Shown here in pieces: positions 1 to 7,713 of a DNA stretch of 50,501 nt. This DNA is from a virus, in IMG/VR virus record IMGVR_UViG_3300031215_000021, positions 1 to 50,501 of that record; one strand, 5' to 3'. The notes beneath the pieces were generated by a model. The model was not told where the DNA came from, did no database searches, and saw nothing but the letters and a program-made list of their open reading frames with translations. Each line of letters starts with the position of its first letter. The first letter of the stretch is position 1. The translations under genes were made by a program, and so were the position numbers.

Positions 1-95
1 TCCCACCCCATAAAAAGAGGGAGCAGATCAGCCCGAAGCTCGGGATTTTCGTAGGCGAGTTTGATGAGGCTGGCTCTTAGTTTCCGGTCTGACAT
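1..95 (-). CDS. Tagged protein of unknown function, N-terminal fragment
   Basis: The gene starts with ATG at 95 behind an AAGGAAA ribosome binding site and runs off the window after 31 codons. The visible part is almost entirely the recurrent N-terminal tag (MSDRKLRASLIKLAYENPEL, then RADLLPL). It is nearly identical, in protein and in DNA, to the start of the next gene upstream at 135-587. Nothing can be said about the body of the protein. By analogy with the other tagged genes, a small virion-associated protein is an inference only. Confidence 0.7.
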   Translation of the reverse strand, partial: MSDRKLRASLIKLAYENPELRADLLPLFMGW

Positions 96-134
96 GATTT
101 TTTCCTTAGGTCTTTAGACATTGATCGATCTTCC

Positions 135-587
135 TTAGAAGCTGAGAGGGGTTTTAAGGCCGAGTTGATTAGCCGCTTTCGCGAGTTGGTTTCGGATGTC
201 GTCGGGACGACGTGTGTGCCCCCCGACAACGTTCATAAGGCGATGCAGGGCCTCTAGGGTTCCTCTATCAACACTGATACGCTCCCGAAGCTCATCGTAG
301 ACGTCCATAAGCAGTCGCCGGTTCCCTTCGTCCAGTTTGTAAGCCGCATCCATGACGTCGGCGCTAGGCATAACCATGTCCGCTAGGTCACTACCAGAGG
401 ATTTCTTGACCTTCTTTTTGCACTTGACGCAATAGGAGGTTTGCTCCAGTACCTTCGAGTCGCACTTCGGGCACTTGAAAGTGGAGTTGTCTCCGCCCTC
501 TTTGATAAGGGGAAGCAGATCAGCCCGAAGCTCGGGATTTTCGTAGGCGAGTTTGATGAGGCTGGCTCTTAGCTTTCTGTCTGACAT
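135..587 (-). CDS. Tagged zinc-ribbon protein, unknown function
   Basis: A 150-aa protein. Residues 1-30 carry the recurrent tag (LIKLAYENPELRADLLPL). Residues about 37-60 hold two CxxC pairs (CPKCDSKV, then CVKCKKKV), which is a zinc-ribbon pattern. A polar helical region follows (about 65-150). The first 72 nt match the start of the gene at 1-95 with about three differences, so the tag appears to have been copied at DNA level. I recognise no family for the body. A small virion-associated nucleic-acid-binding protein would fit, but that is inference. Confidence 0.75.
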   Translation of the reverse strand: MSDRKLRASLIKLAYENPELRADLLPLIKEGGDNSTFKCPKCDSKVLEQTSYCVKCKKKVKKSSGSDLADMVMPSADVMDAAYKLDEGNRRLLMDVYDELRERISVDRGTLEALHRLMNVVGGHTRRPDDIRNQLAKAANQLGLKTPLSF

Positions 588-637
588 TTTTTAAAACCAT
601 TTAGGTAAAAAGGGTTGTTGGTAACAATCACGCTCAT

Positions 638-666
638 CACAAAAGGATTACCGAAAACGATTACCG
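638..666 (-). promoter_or_regulatory. Recurrent intergenic motif, tandem double copy
   Basis: On the minus strand this reads GGTAATCGTTTTC directly followed by GGTAATCCTTTTGTG, two copies of the window's recurrent element. It overlaps the stop codon of the CCA-adding enzyme gene and lies about 55 bp upstream of the next start (587). A phage-specific promoter is one explanation. A processing or termination signal is another. Confidence 0.4.
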
Positions 667-2054
667 ACCGCGTCGGTGAGCTTGCGGGTGTTCTTCCGCA
701 GTGCTGGATTATCTAGAAGAACGTCTCGGGCGGTGTCCATAAGGTCTGCAACCTGCCGACCTTTGAGGTCAAATTCTTTAATAAGCTGGGCGGTGTCCAT
801 GACCTTGCCCGGCTGTTTGAGCATATCCACGAACGCAGACGCATCTCTCTCATCCATCTCCAGAGCTATCTGACGTAGGACCGCCATCTGAGCGTCGTCG
901 AGGAAGTGTAAGCGGTTGTAGAGAGGAAGGCCCACATCCATCATATCAAACAGGAAGACGACCTTAGCATTGCCCCTAGCCCAATTTGCAAGCGTGGCCC
1001 GGAAAGCTTTGTCTTGTTCCAGAAGGTCCGAAATCTCGGCCAGAAGGCCAAGGTCACCTAGCACTTTGAGCACTTTCTTAGACTGGCTCATCTCCAAGAT
1101 GTCATTAACCAAAATGTCAGCGATAGCGTTCTGAGGAGCTTTCTTGATTTTACGGGCGTTGCGGCGGATAGCCTGCGCCACTTCGGGATGAATCTTGAAG
1201 CCGTACTTGACCAAGAATTTCACAGCCCGAAGCATACGGGTAGGGTCGTCACTAAATGTCTTATCAGGGTTCGAGGGGCACTTCATAACACCCTCCTCTA
1301 AATCCCGGAGACCACAGCCAGTGAGGTCGATAATCTCAGCCTTATCTGGCCCTTGTGCTAGTTCCGATAACTGCCAGAGTAGCGTATTAAAAGTAAACTC
1401 ACGTCGACCTATGTCCTCTTCTATCGTGGACGGCTCAACCATGTGGGGTTTGTACCCCTTGCCGCCCTCTCCCCCATAAGACTCTTTGCGTGCGTTCGCT
1501 ATCTCAATGACCTCCCCCTGCAATTCTTCCCCATCAACAACCCACGACTCATTTACGGCTAAGATGGCCACCCCGTATTGGTTGGTCTTTAGAGAGGTTT
1601 TAGCAGGAATAGCCTGTTGAAGCTTCTTAGCAAACCAATCAGAATCCTTACCTCTAAGGGCCACAGAATCAATGACAACATCGATGTCTTTGATAGGTCG
1701 GTCGATGACGAAGTTTCGGACTGCGCCGCCTACCACGTAGACGTGCTCCCCAACGCCGAGGCGTTTTGATTCTTTAGCTAGAAAGCGCATCAGCGCAATA
1801 GATTGGTCGTGTTTTGTCTCAGCACTCACGTGACGTGCCTCTCGGTAATGGAGTGCACCATCTTGGTACGACAGATACCCCATAGAAGCAAGGCTCTCTA
1901 GAACCTGACCCATAAGCTCGGGTTCCTCTTCCATTGCATCCACGAGGCTGTCGTAGTCTTGGAGTGCCGCTGATGCAACACGCTGACCCCACCTTCCTGT
2001 TCCCGCCAAGCGGATGAGGTGCTGATAAGCAACCTTTTGACTTAGATCAGTCAT
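648..2054 (-). CDS. CCA-adding enzyme / poly(A) polymerase family nucleotidyltransferase
   Basis: A 468-aa protein of the class II tRNA nucleotidyltransferase/poly(A) polymerase family, which adds nucleotides to RNA 3' ends. The head domain shows GGAVRN (about 109-114), the catalytic DIDVV pair (about 123-127), RREFTFN (about 216) and DDPTRMLRAVKF, the last being typical of the neck region that recognises ATP and CTP. The roughly 105 residues before the catalytic domain are extra. They open with KVAYQHLIRLAGTGRWGQRV, which resembles both N-terminal tags seen in this phage. I chose the ATG at 2054, six bases after AAGGGG, over the ATG at 2060, which abuts it. The gene sits among structural genes and not near tRNA genes. 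Whether it repairs tRNA or is carried in the virion is not known from the sequence. Confidence 0.85.
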   Translation of the reverse strand: MTDLSQKVAYQHLIRLAGTGRWGQRVASAALQDYDSLVDAMEEEPELMGQVLESLASMGYLSYQDGALHYREARHVSAETKHDQSIALMRFLAKESKRLGVGEHVYVVGGAVRNFVIDRPIKDIDVVIDSVALRGKDSDWFAKKLQQAIPAKTSLKTNQYGVAILAVNESWVVDGEELQGEVIEIANARKESYGGEGGKGYKPHMVEPSTIEEDIGRREFTFNTLLWQLSELAQGPDKAEIIDLTGCGLRDLEEGVMKCPSNPDKTFSDDPTRMLRAVKFLVKYGFKIHPEVAQAIRRNARKIKKAPQNAIADILVNDILEMSQSKKVLKVLGDLGLLAEISDLLEQDKAFRATLANWARGNAKVVFLFDMMDVGLPLYNRLHFLDDAQMAVLRQIALEMDERDASAFVDMLKQPGKVMDTAQLIKEFDLKGRQVADLMDTARDVLLDNPALRKNTRKLTDAVGNRFR

Positions 2055-2745
2055 CCTCATCCCCTTTTTTACGCAGGGCTGCTAGAGCGTTTGCGGCGTC
2101 GTCAAAGCTGGAGCCTTTACTTGATTCTGACGACACACCCACACCCTTGCTGGTTTTCGCCCGCCCTGTCCTAATCTTTGACGGGATAAAGGCCGGAGCA
2201 TCCCCATCAACTGCATCCGAAGATTTAGAAGGCGTAGTATGGGGATTTTTTGGCGGAGGCGAGGCTGCTACATGCGCGGGCCGCTCCATGTATTCCGAAA
2301 ACTGGTCCCCAAACTTCTCTTGCTGATTGATGAGTTGATTGATGGCACCCATCAGGTCGGAGTTCATCTTACGCAATTTCTCATTCTCTTCCAGAGACTT
2401 CTCTAACAGGGCTTCACTCTTGGCGAAGCTGCCTTCTCCCAGCCCCTCACCCTCTTCTGGGATGTCAGGCAGGTCATCGGTAAGAGGTGCTTTAGTCGTG
2501 TGCTTAGGCTTAGGCTGCACCCTCTTCACACGGCGCTTAGGGGGAGTCACAGGCGAGGCTTCCGTGCCTGTGATCACCTTGACCTTCTCCACTTGCTTTT
2601 GCTGGATAGCATGGTTCAAGTCACGGGACCACGCTGCCCGGCCAGCCTCTATGGTTATCGACTGTTGGTACGGTACCGTGATGCCTAAGTCTCGAATGGT
2701 ATGACCCCCAATCACCTTACCCATAATGACGATGAACTTGTTCAT
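2047..2745 (-). CDS. Structural-block protein with disordered C-terminus, unknown
   Basis: A 232-aa protein starting 4 nt inside the end of the preceding gene. A folded N-terminal part (1-60, including IRDLGITVPYQQSITIEAG) is followed by a proline/lysine-rich linker, a predicted coiled coil around 110-145 (SLEENEKLRKMNSDLMGAIN) and a Ser/Pro/Gly-rich tail that is probably disordered. The position next to a head-tail-joining-type protein suggests a connector or tail accessory role, but I recognise no named family. Confidence 0.75.
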   Translation of the reverse strand: MNKFIVIMGKVIGGHTIRDLGITVPYQQSITIEAGRAAWSRDLNHAIQQKQVEKVKVITGTEASPVTPPKRRVKRVQPKPKHTTKAPLTDDLPDIPEEGEGLGEGSFAKSEALLEKSLEENEKLRKMNSDLMGAINQLINQQEKFGDQFSEYMERPAHVAASPPPKNPHTTPSKSSDAVDGDAPAFIPSKIRTGRAKTSKGVGVSSESSKGSSFDDAANALAALRKKGDEDD

Positions 2746-3251
2746 TTACCACCCATCAGTCGTTTCTTAACTTCGTCCTTTATCTGGCCCGAAATCTTTT
2801 CCTTGACCTTATCTCTGGCCTTTTCGATACCACGCTCTAAGAAATGCTTGCCTTTGAAACCGGGGTGCTGCCACTTGCCTTCCTGCATAGACTTCGGCGT
2901 GGCGTTACGAAAGACTAGCTCGCCATTGTCCTTTACAATAGGGATAGGACGGTTAGCCTTCGTCAAATGGGTCATCTGGTAAGCCTTAACGCCCGAGTTG
3001 AGGTACTTCGCTGCGGGGTGATCTGACTCAATAACGAGGGTGGACTTACCTATAACCTTGAACGAAAAAGAGTTGAGCAGTTCTGTCGGCTGGCCCTTAA
3101 AAGACATACGCCGTATCTCTTTCTGGATCTCCATGATAGCTTCTCGGCCTACCTCTTCCAAGAGTTTCGTACGGTCATGCTGATCTTCTAGGGGGGTGTT
3201 CTTGGCTATAGGCTTACCGTAAACGCCCTTAAGTCTGAATTTATTAGCCAT
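2742..3251 (-). CDS. Putative head-tail joining / tail completion protein
   Basis: A 169-aa protein with GGAGG just ahead of its ATG. The central part contains AAKYLNSGVKAYQMTHLTKA and RPIPIV, then FRNATPKSM and WQHPGFKGKHFLERGIEKA. These resemble the HK97 gp10-like neck/tail-completion proteins, where a conserved W-x-HPG-x(3)-F segment precedes a terminal amphipathic helix. Length fits that family. It lies in a run of co-transcribed neck-type genes. The assignment rests on pattern resemblance only. Confidence 0.6.
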   Translation of the reverse strand: MANKFRLKGVYGKPIAKNTPLEDQHDRTKLLEEVGREAIMEIQKEIRRMSFKGQPTELLNSFSFKVIGKSTLVIESDHPAAKYLNSGVKAYQMTHLTKANRPIPIVKDNGELVFRNATPKSMQEGKWQHPGFKGKHFLERGIEKARDKVKEKISGQIKDEVKKRLMGGK

Positions 3252-3441
3252 GCTTGCCTCCTATCTGCTTTGCAATCTCTTTCCGAAGTGCTGAGATATC
3301 TGCAACACTACCCACGACCACGGTGCCCTGCCTCTGGTCTTTGATGAACATACGGTACAGAGGTACCGAATCACGTGACGCCCGTATGTTAAGACGGCTG
3401 GTAATTCTCTTTTCGGTACTTCGATTCAATGTCATATCCAT
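3244..3441 (-). CDS. Small basic protein, unknown
   Basis: About 65 aa, basic N-terminus (LNRSTEKRITSRLNIRASRD) and a predicted short beta/alpha fold. It is translationally coupled: the gene before it ends at 3448 and the next starts within its last codons. The start is ambiguous among GTG 3444, ATG 3441 and ATG 3435, which share one AGGAT ribosome binding site. No family recognised. Confidence 0.6.
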   Translation of the reverse strand: MDMTLNRSTEKRITSRLNIRASRDSVPLYRMFIKDQRQGTVVVGSVADISALRKEIAKQIGGKHG

Positions 3442-3447
3442 CACATC

Positions 3448-3963
3448 CTAGTTGCGTGAGCACTGAAAGTGGCCCCCGACTTCGACCAACACGGGGTCTT
3501 TCCAGTTGTGTGTCTCCAGACCGTCACTTACCGTCGTAATGACCTTAACCCCGTAGTCCCTAAAGGGTGCTAGGGCGGTGGTGATAGCTGAAAGGTAATC
3601 CATAAAGGAGCGGTATCCTACATCCACAAAAATGACATCGGGACTGCGACCTCTCAGAAAATCAAGCATCTTCAAAGACACAAAATTGCGCAGGTTCCTT
3701 GTGTGGAGAAAGTTGGCGCGGTCTGAAATCACGACACACTCGGTGTCCGGGTGCTGCTCAATGTACCGCTTGATAGCGGTAGAGTGCCCCGACCTCCTAC
3801 CAAAAGATATATTCAAGAACCCGTGTGCGGAATGCAACACGTCGCGGGCGCTGTGGACAGGATAATCCCCCACATAAGCCTTAAAGCACGCAACCATCAA
3901 GTCCGTGGCATATGTGTTGGGGTGCCACAAAAACTTACCCACGAGTCCCTTCTGTATGATCAC
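3448..3963 (-). CDS. P-loop-like protein with altered Walker A motif
   Basis: A 171-aa protein with an ATGA overlap to the previous gene. FGRRSGHSTAIKRYIEQ (about 53-69) occupies the place of a Walker A loop, as in terminase-like GRRSGKST, but the invariant lysine is histidine. PDVIFVDVG (about 108-116) looks like a Walker B strand. The protein is too short for a complete motor ATPase. It may bind nucleotide weakly or be a structural derivative. It sits in a block of neck/tail-type genes. The function is not known to me. Confidence 0.65.
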   Translation of the reverse strand: MIIQKGLVGKFLWHPNTYATDLMVACFKAYVGDYPVHSARDVLHSAHGFLNISFGRRSGHSTAIKRYIEQHPDTECVVISDRANFLHTRNLRNFVSLKMLDFLRGRSPDVIFVDVGYRSFMDYLSAITTALAPFRDYGVKVITTVSDGLETHNWKDPVLVEVGGHFQCSRN

Positions 3964-4241
3964 TTCACAAGACCCATCTCGTCGGCAGTCTCCATGACAG
4001 CACGATGGAGGTAAGGGTACACGTCGTCATCCTTGAGGTCCATATCCACACCCGCCTCTTCCAAAGCCTTGTCCAGCTTCTTCTTAGCCGTGTCAAAGAA
4101 TTCTTTCTTGGCGTCTGAGACTCCGAGTTGCTGTGTGAGCATTTCGCCCATCATCTTCTCGACGTCGCCTTTAGCCTTGTACGAAAGCCTCTGCCCGAAA
4201 GCACGAAAGGCCACCATTTTTGCTACTCGCTTCTTGTTCAT
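3960..4241 (-). CDS. Small helical protein, unknown
   Basis: A 93-aa, almost entirely helical and charged protein with a good AGGAGA ribosome binding site. The N-terminus (MNKKRVAKMVAFRAFGQRL) is basic and faintly resembles the [RK]VAxxYLxK leader of other proteins here. Coupled to the next gene by a 4-nt overlap. No family recognised. Confidence 0.65.
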   Translation of the reverse strand: MNKKRVAKMVAFRAFGQRLSYKAKGDVEKMMGEMLTQQLGVSDAKKEFFDTAKKKLDKALEEAGVDMDLKDDDVYPYLHRAVMETADEMGLVK

Positions 4242-4265
4242 TGTATTCTCCTGTGGGGCGGGCGA

Positions 4266-5606
4266 TTACTGTCCGCCTCCGCTTATGTTCTCCCAAACGG
4301 GAGTACGTCCTTGCTCTTCAATGTCGTTCGACACTGCTGAGTCATCTGTGATTTGAGGGTACCGAACTTCATCTTTCTCATCATCCCAATCAATAGTACG
4401 GGTCTCTGGGAAAGCCAGAGCATCCGTACCCGTCACAGGCACATCGTAGCGAATGTCCCTCTTATCGAGGATGTCCACATTGAAGTGTTGCTGTAAGACA
4501 TTTCCTCGGTTGGTCGGCATACGCACCGAACCAATCGAATAGCGGTCACCGTTCATTTTAACCATGAAGTCTCTCTGTGAGAGCAATGGCTGGGGTCCAG
4601 TCCAGACATCGTAGACCATCTCTTCTACCCTACCTCTTTCGGTCTGACGGATAATGCGCTCGGCGTCGGGCGGAGCCATTAGAATATTGTAAGGGCCTTC
4701 GTAGCCACCACGGATTCCAGTACCGAAACACGAACCACAATCATTACGGGGGTGAGGGTCATCTGGACGCTTACACTTACATGTAACACCCCGGTACTTG
4801 TGAAGAAAAACCTTCACCCGCTCTCCACCTTGATCCAATATCCACCTGTTACGGCGGATAGCCTCACGCCATATGTAGTCTAGGTTCTCCATCTGCTGGA
4901 TATGGCGAGATTCTGTCCACTCCATTGGAGTCTCTTTGAGCACACCATCCCACTTATCGTAAGCCACGGTTGTGACCCGGTAAAATGTGCGCTTGTACAG
5001 GTCATTCTCGATGAGGTTGGCATTGTACCGGTAGGAGCACGTAACCACTGAGTTTGGACCCGGCAATGCAGGGTCTATGCGCTCATTGGTTGCAGTATCA
5101 TACTGGTAGGCCGTTTGAAGCTCTACCTCACCTGTCTCCCCATAGACACGAGCGGGATTGATCTCCACTCCGTCTATGAAGACTTGTACGTCAGCCGAAC
5201 TGTTTGCCACAACGTCAGGATTGTCTGGGGTCGTGATGGGGTAGTTCCGAACTCGGAAGATCCACCGGCCCTGTTCATCACCTTGTGCGACGAAGCGAGC
5301 ACTAACGTCCTCTTGGACCACCGCTTCACTGGTCGTCTCGTCACGGTAAAAGGTAGCACCTAATGGATTCGTATTGAGTCGGGTGAAAGGGCCAAACTCT
5401 GAGTCGAAAGAGCGGTAGACATTGACTCCGAGGATGTCGAAGCCAGTGTTGTTCGGCAACAAGGCCGGGTCTGTCCAGTGGATATCCACGCCCGTAAAGG
5501 TACTGGAAAAAGCCCATTGGACATTCGTGTTCAACGGCGGAAGGGGGTGCGTCGGGTTCTGACGCTCCTTTGTCGTTGTCTTTCTATCACGAGGTCCAGC
5601 AGCCAT
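4266..5606 (-). CDS. Phage structural protein with beta-sandwich and zinc-knuckle domains
   Basis: A 446-aa protein. Residues about 25-240 look beta-rich, in the manner of fibronectin-III-like domains (VQWAFSSTFTGVDIHW, then GVNVYRSFD and FYRVTTVAYD). Residues about 275-297 hold CKC, then CGSCFGTG, a DnaJ-like four-cysteine zinc site, followed by GYEGPYNILMAPPDAER. This combination fits a neck, baseplate or tail-sheath-initiation protein of a myovirus-type particle, although the exact role cannot be read. It begins a transcription segment, with a strong hairpin terminator about 30 bp upstream of its start. Confidence 0.7.
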   Translation of the reverse strand: MAAGPRDRKTTTKERQNPTHPLPPLNTNVQWAFSSTFTGVDIHWTDPALLPNNTGFDILGVNVYRSFDSEFGPFTRLNTNPLGATFYRDETTSEAVVQEDVSARFVAQGDEQGRWIFRVRNYPITTPDNPDVVANSSADVQVFIDGVEINPARVYGETGEVELQTAYQYDTATNERIDPALPGPNSVVTCSYRYNANLIENDLYKRTFYRVTTVAYDKWDGVLKETPMEWTESRHIQQMENLDYIWREAIRRNRWILDQGGERVKVFLHKYRGVTCKCKRPDDPHPRNDCGSCFGTGIRGGYEGPYNILMAPPDAERIIRQTERGRVEEMVYDVWTGPQPLLSQRDFMVKMNGDRYSIGSVRMPTNRGNVLQQHFNVDILDKRDIRYDVPVTGTDALAFPETRTIDWDDEKDEVRYPQITDDSAVSNDIEEQGRTPVWENISGGGQ

Positions 5607-5636
5607 GCCTCACCGTCCTAGCAGAAGCCCCCTACG

Positions 5637-5676
5637 AAAAATGCGGGGCACAAGGTATCTCTACCGTACCCCGCAT
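5637..5676 (-). terminator. Rho-independent terminator
   Basis: On the minus strand an 8-bp perfect stem (ATGCGGGG with CCCCGCAT) encloses a second small hairpin (GGTA-GAGA-TACC) and is followed by TTTT. It lies between the genes at 5705-6085 and 4266-5606. Just upstream, at about 5677-5694, is GGTTATCCGCTTATAT, a diverged copy of the recurrent intergenic motif. Confidence 0.7.
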
Positions 5677-5704
5677 ATAAGCGGATAACCGTTTCAGGTT
5701 AGGC

Positions 5705-6085
5705 TCAGGTCATTGCATTCTGCTTTAAGTGCTCTGCAATACGCATAAGGAATACCTCTGCCTCTTCATCTTCGGCGCGCATCCAACCGAGGATCACGGC
5801 CCCTAACTCGAATACTAGTTCTTTGGGGAGGCGCTTAATGAGGTGGTTCTGTATCTCGGGGTCAACGGGCCACTCGTAAGGGTAAACGTTCCCTTCAACC
5901 TCTTCCTCCATCAAGAGGATACGATCTCTTAGCAGGTCAGACATGAATTGATACGGGTCTACGAACCGGTCGTAACTCTGGCGAAGCCTCTTCTGGTGGA
6001 ACTTAGGGAGAGGCAAGTAGTAGAATTCAAACTCTGAATGTGATGGGGAACAGTAACGGTAAAGGGAATTGGGCTGAGTCCACAT
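5705..6085 (-). CDS. Small structural-block protein, unknown
   Basis: A 126-aa protein with GAGGGG before its ATG. The aromatic N-terminus (YRYCSPSHSEFEFYYLPLP) is followed by an acidic helical region ending in VFLMRIAEHLKQNAMT. Size and position fit a small tail or neck assembly factor, but I do not recognise a family. It is preceded by the recurrent intergenic motif and followed by a terminator, so it may be transcribed on its own. Confidence 0.65.
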   Translation of the reverse strand: MWTQPNSLYRYCSPSHSEFEFYYLPLPKFHQKRLRQSYDRFVDPYQFMSDLLRDRILLMEEEVEGNVYPYEWPVDPEIQNHLIKRLPKELVFELGAVILGWMRAEDEEAEVFLMRIAEHLKQNAMT

Positions 6086-6131
6086 AGGCCCCTCGTTGGC
6101 TAAGTGTTGAACGAAATGCTACCTACAAGGG

Positions 6132-6148
6132 GGATAAACAGATTACCC
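6132..6148 (-). promoter_or_regulatory. Recurrent intergenic motif
   Basis: The minus strand reads GGGTAATCTGTTTATCCC about 45 bp upstream of the start at 6085. It matches the elements at 638, 14261, 15383, 26146 and 36338. A phage promoter is the suggested role. Confidence 0.4.
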
Positions 6149-6164
6149 GAACGGCCTCGCTAGA

Positions 6165-6504
6165 TCACCGTAACAGGACCCGTCTTATAAGGGTTTGGGC
6201 GCGTTTACTTGGCTTGGATGTCAGGAATCCCGCACAACGACCATGCTCGTAAGGAGGCTCAGTACCTTGGAACTCATACTGGTCGGAAGTCATATCCAAA
6301 ATCTCACCATCCCGTACTAGCCACCAATGTACGACGCCCTTCTTGACAGGGCTTCCAACCAGACGACGTTCCGCCTAGTAAGTGCCACGCCGCTTCTGAC
6401 GCCACATAACAATGGCCATAGAGGGGAATGTTTGAGCCTCGGAATTTGGGCTTTAAGAGATCATCGGTCAAGGATGACCGAATGGCTAAACGCAATGCTA
6501 TCAT
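6165..6504 (-). pseudogene. Frameshifted phage gene (GHCYVASEA family, unknown function)
   Basis: From ATG 6504 one frame encodes a protein containing LYGHCYVASEAAWHLLGG and GWKPCQEG, then diverges and stops. The next frame continues the same protein without a gap: VVHWWLVRDGEILDMTSDQY, ending in TLIRRVLLR at a TGA at 6165. Joining needs a +1 shift near 6337-6345. One G too many in the GGG run would explain it. GHCYVASEA, then HWWLV, then ILD-T-DQ is a pattern I know from uncharacterised phage proteins. Either the gene has decayed, the shift is programmed, or it is a sequence error. Confidence 0.7.
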
Positions 6505-6543
6505 GAGGACACCGTAGCCTTTAAGAGGCCCGTAATCAAGTCC

Positions 6544-7434
6544 TCAGATTCCGATGAATTTTCGAGGGGTCAGGACGCCCTTACCGGTAACAGGACCAAA
6601 CGCACTGCGCACGCCCAAGCCGTACCTGCTCTGTCGGAGACCTCTCATAATCTTCACGGTACGAGTCTTATTCTCCATGAACTTGTCGAAGCGGCCCTCT
6701 GCATTCTGCTTGATGGACTCGTACTTCGAGGACTTCTCAATGGACAAAGACACACCCCCAATGGAGTAGTCAAACTCATCTGCTATCCAGTTCAAACTCA
6801 GCGCAATGCAAGCGTGAACCATAGCACCTGTCATGACCCACGGAATCCAGTCCCGCTTTGCTCTCACCAGATCATCAATAGATCGGAAATGAGTTTCAGG
6901 TGGGGAGGCGTTAATCGAGAAGACAGCCTGCTCCATATACTCAATGAGTTCGATGTCCTCCCAGATGTACGCAAACACCCTGTTGAACTCGTTGATTGTC
7001 CCTGACGACGTTGGAGGCCGGAAATGGTAGTTTCGGTCGGGATTGTTGTCTCTCAGGAGACGGCGAAGCCTCGCAATCATGTCCGCTTGTATGGTGGTGT
7101 ACAACTGAGCTTGGAACTGTAAGGCATCCACAATCTCAAACTCCTCCATGACCGTTACTTGCGGTGACGAAGAAGTCTCTTGGATTGTCCACCGAATACG
7201 GTAGAGGCCGTAAGCGGCATTCTCTGGGACTTGGAAGTGTGCATAGTACGAACCAAGTTCGATGCGCACAGGGTCACGCTGAGAAGGTCCGATAAGGACT
7301 TCCGTGCCTGTGGTCACATCGAAAAGGGCGTACTTGATGTAGAAGGGGTCAATCGGAGCATTGCCAGAATCTACCACTTCGATGGAGAGGTCATCGGGGC
7401 AGGTGATGTATCCTCTCTCGTACTGTTCTGGCAT
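6544..7434 (-). CDS. Phage structural protein, probable neck or tail component
   Basis: A 296-aa protein. Residues about 1-105 form a beta-sandwich-like N-terminal domain (IEVVDSGNAPIDPFYIKYAL, with an IRWTIQE strand near 85). The rest is helical, with LNWIADEFDYSIGGVSLSIE followed by a basic segment and GPVTGKGVLTPRKF at the end. The arrangement resembles connector or baseplate-wedge proteins, but I assign no name. RBS GGAG is present. The next gene downstream is the frameshifted one. Confidence 0.7.
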   Translation of the reverse strand: MPEQYERGYITCPDDLSIEVVDSGNAPIDPFYIKYALFDVTTGTEVLIGPSQRDPVRIELGSYYAHFQVPENAAYGLYRIRWTIQETSSSPQVTVMEEFEIVDALQFQAQLYTTIQADMIARLRRLLRDNNPDRNYHFRPPTSSGTINEFNRVFAYIWEDIELIEYMEQAVFSINASPPETHFRSIDDLVRAKRDWIPWVMTGAMVHACIALSLNWIADEFDYSIGGVSLSIEKSSKYESIKQNAEGRFDKFMENKTRTVKIMRGLRQSRYGLGVRSAFGPVTGKGVLTPRKFIGI

Positions 7435-7452
7435 GACGGCTCCAGCTTGGGG

Positions 7453-7689
7453 TTACATGTGGCAGAGACGCTTTAGGTTGCGAATCTCATTGGCGTGGGA
7501 CAGGGCCGAAACCTGAGCAGTACCTGCGAAGTAGCTATCTCGCATCTCCCGCATGTTATCTATTTCGGCGAAAATGAAATAGGTCTTACGGCCTACTTTA
7601 GCCGAACCCTTAAACTCTACACCTGAGCTTTTGAGGTACGCAGCGAAATATAGGTCGCTGGTCCTAAAATCCTTCTCAACGCTTTCCAT
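7453..7689 (-). CDS. Small DUF5659-like protein
   Basis: About 78 aa from ATG 7689. FRTSDLYFAAYLKSSGVEF and TYFIFAEIDNM match what I recall of the DUF5659 pattern (a strand with F-x-T-D-l-y-x-A-a-yL, then a second strand with F-x-F). This domain is common in phages and has no established function. TTG and GTG codons a few residues upstream are alternative starts. It sits between structural genes. Confidence 0.65.
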   Translation of the reverse strand: MESVEKDFRTSDLYFAAYLKSSGVEFKGSAKVGRKTYFIFAEIDNMREMRDSYFAGTAQVSALSHANEIRNLKRLCHM

Positions 7690-7713
7690 TCTACTCACTT
7701 GACTCAAGCAACA

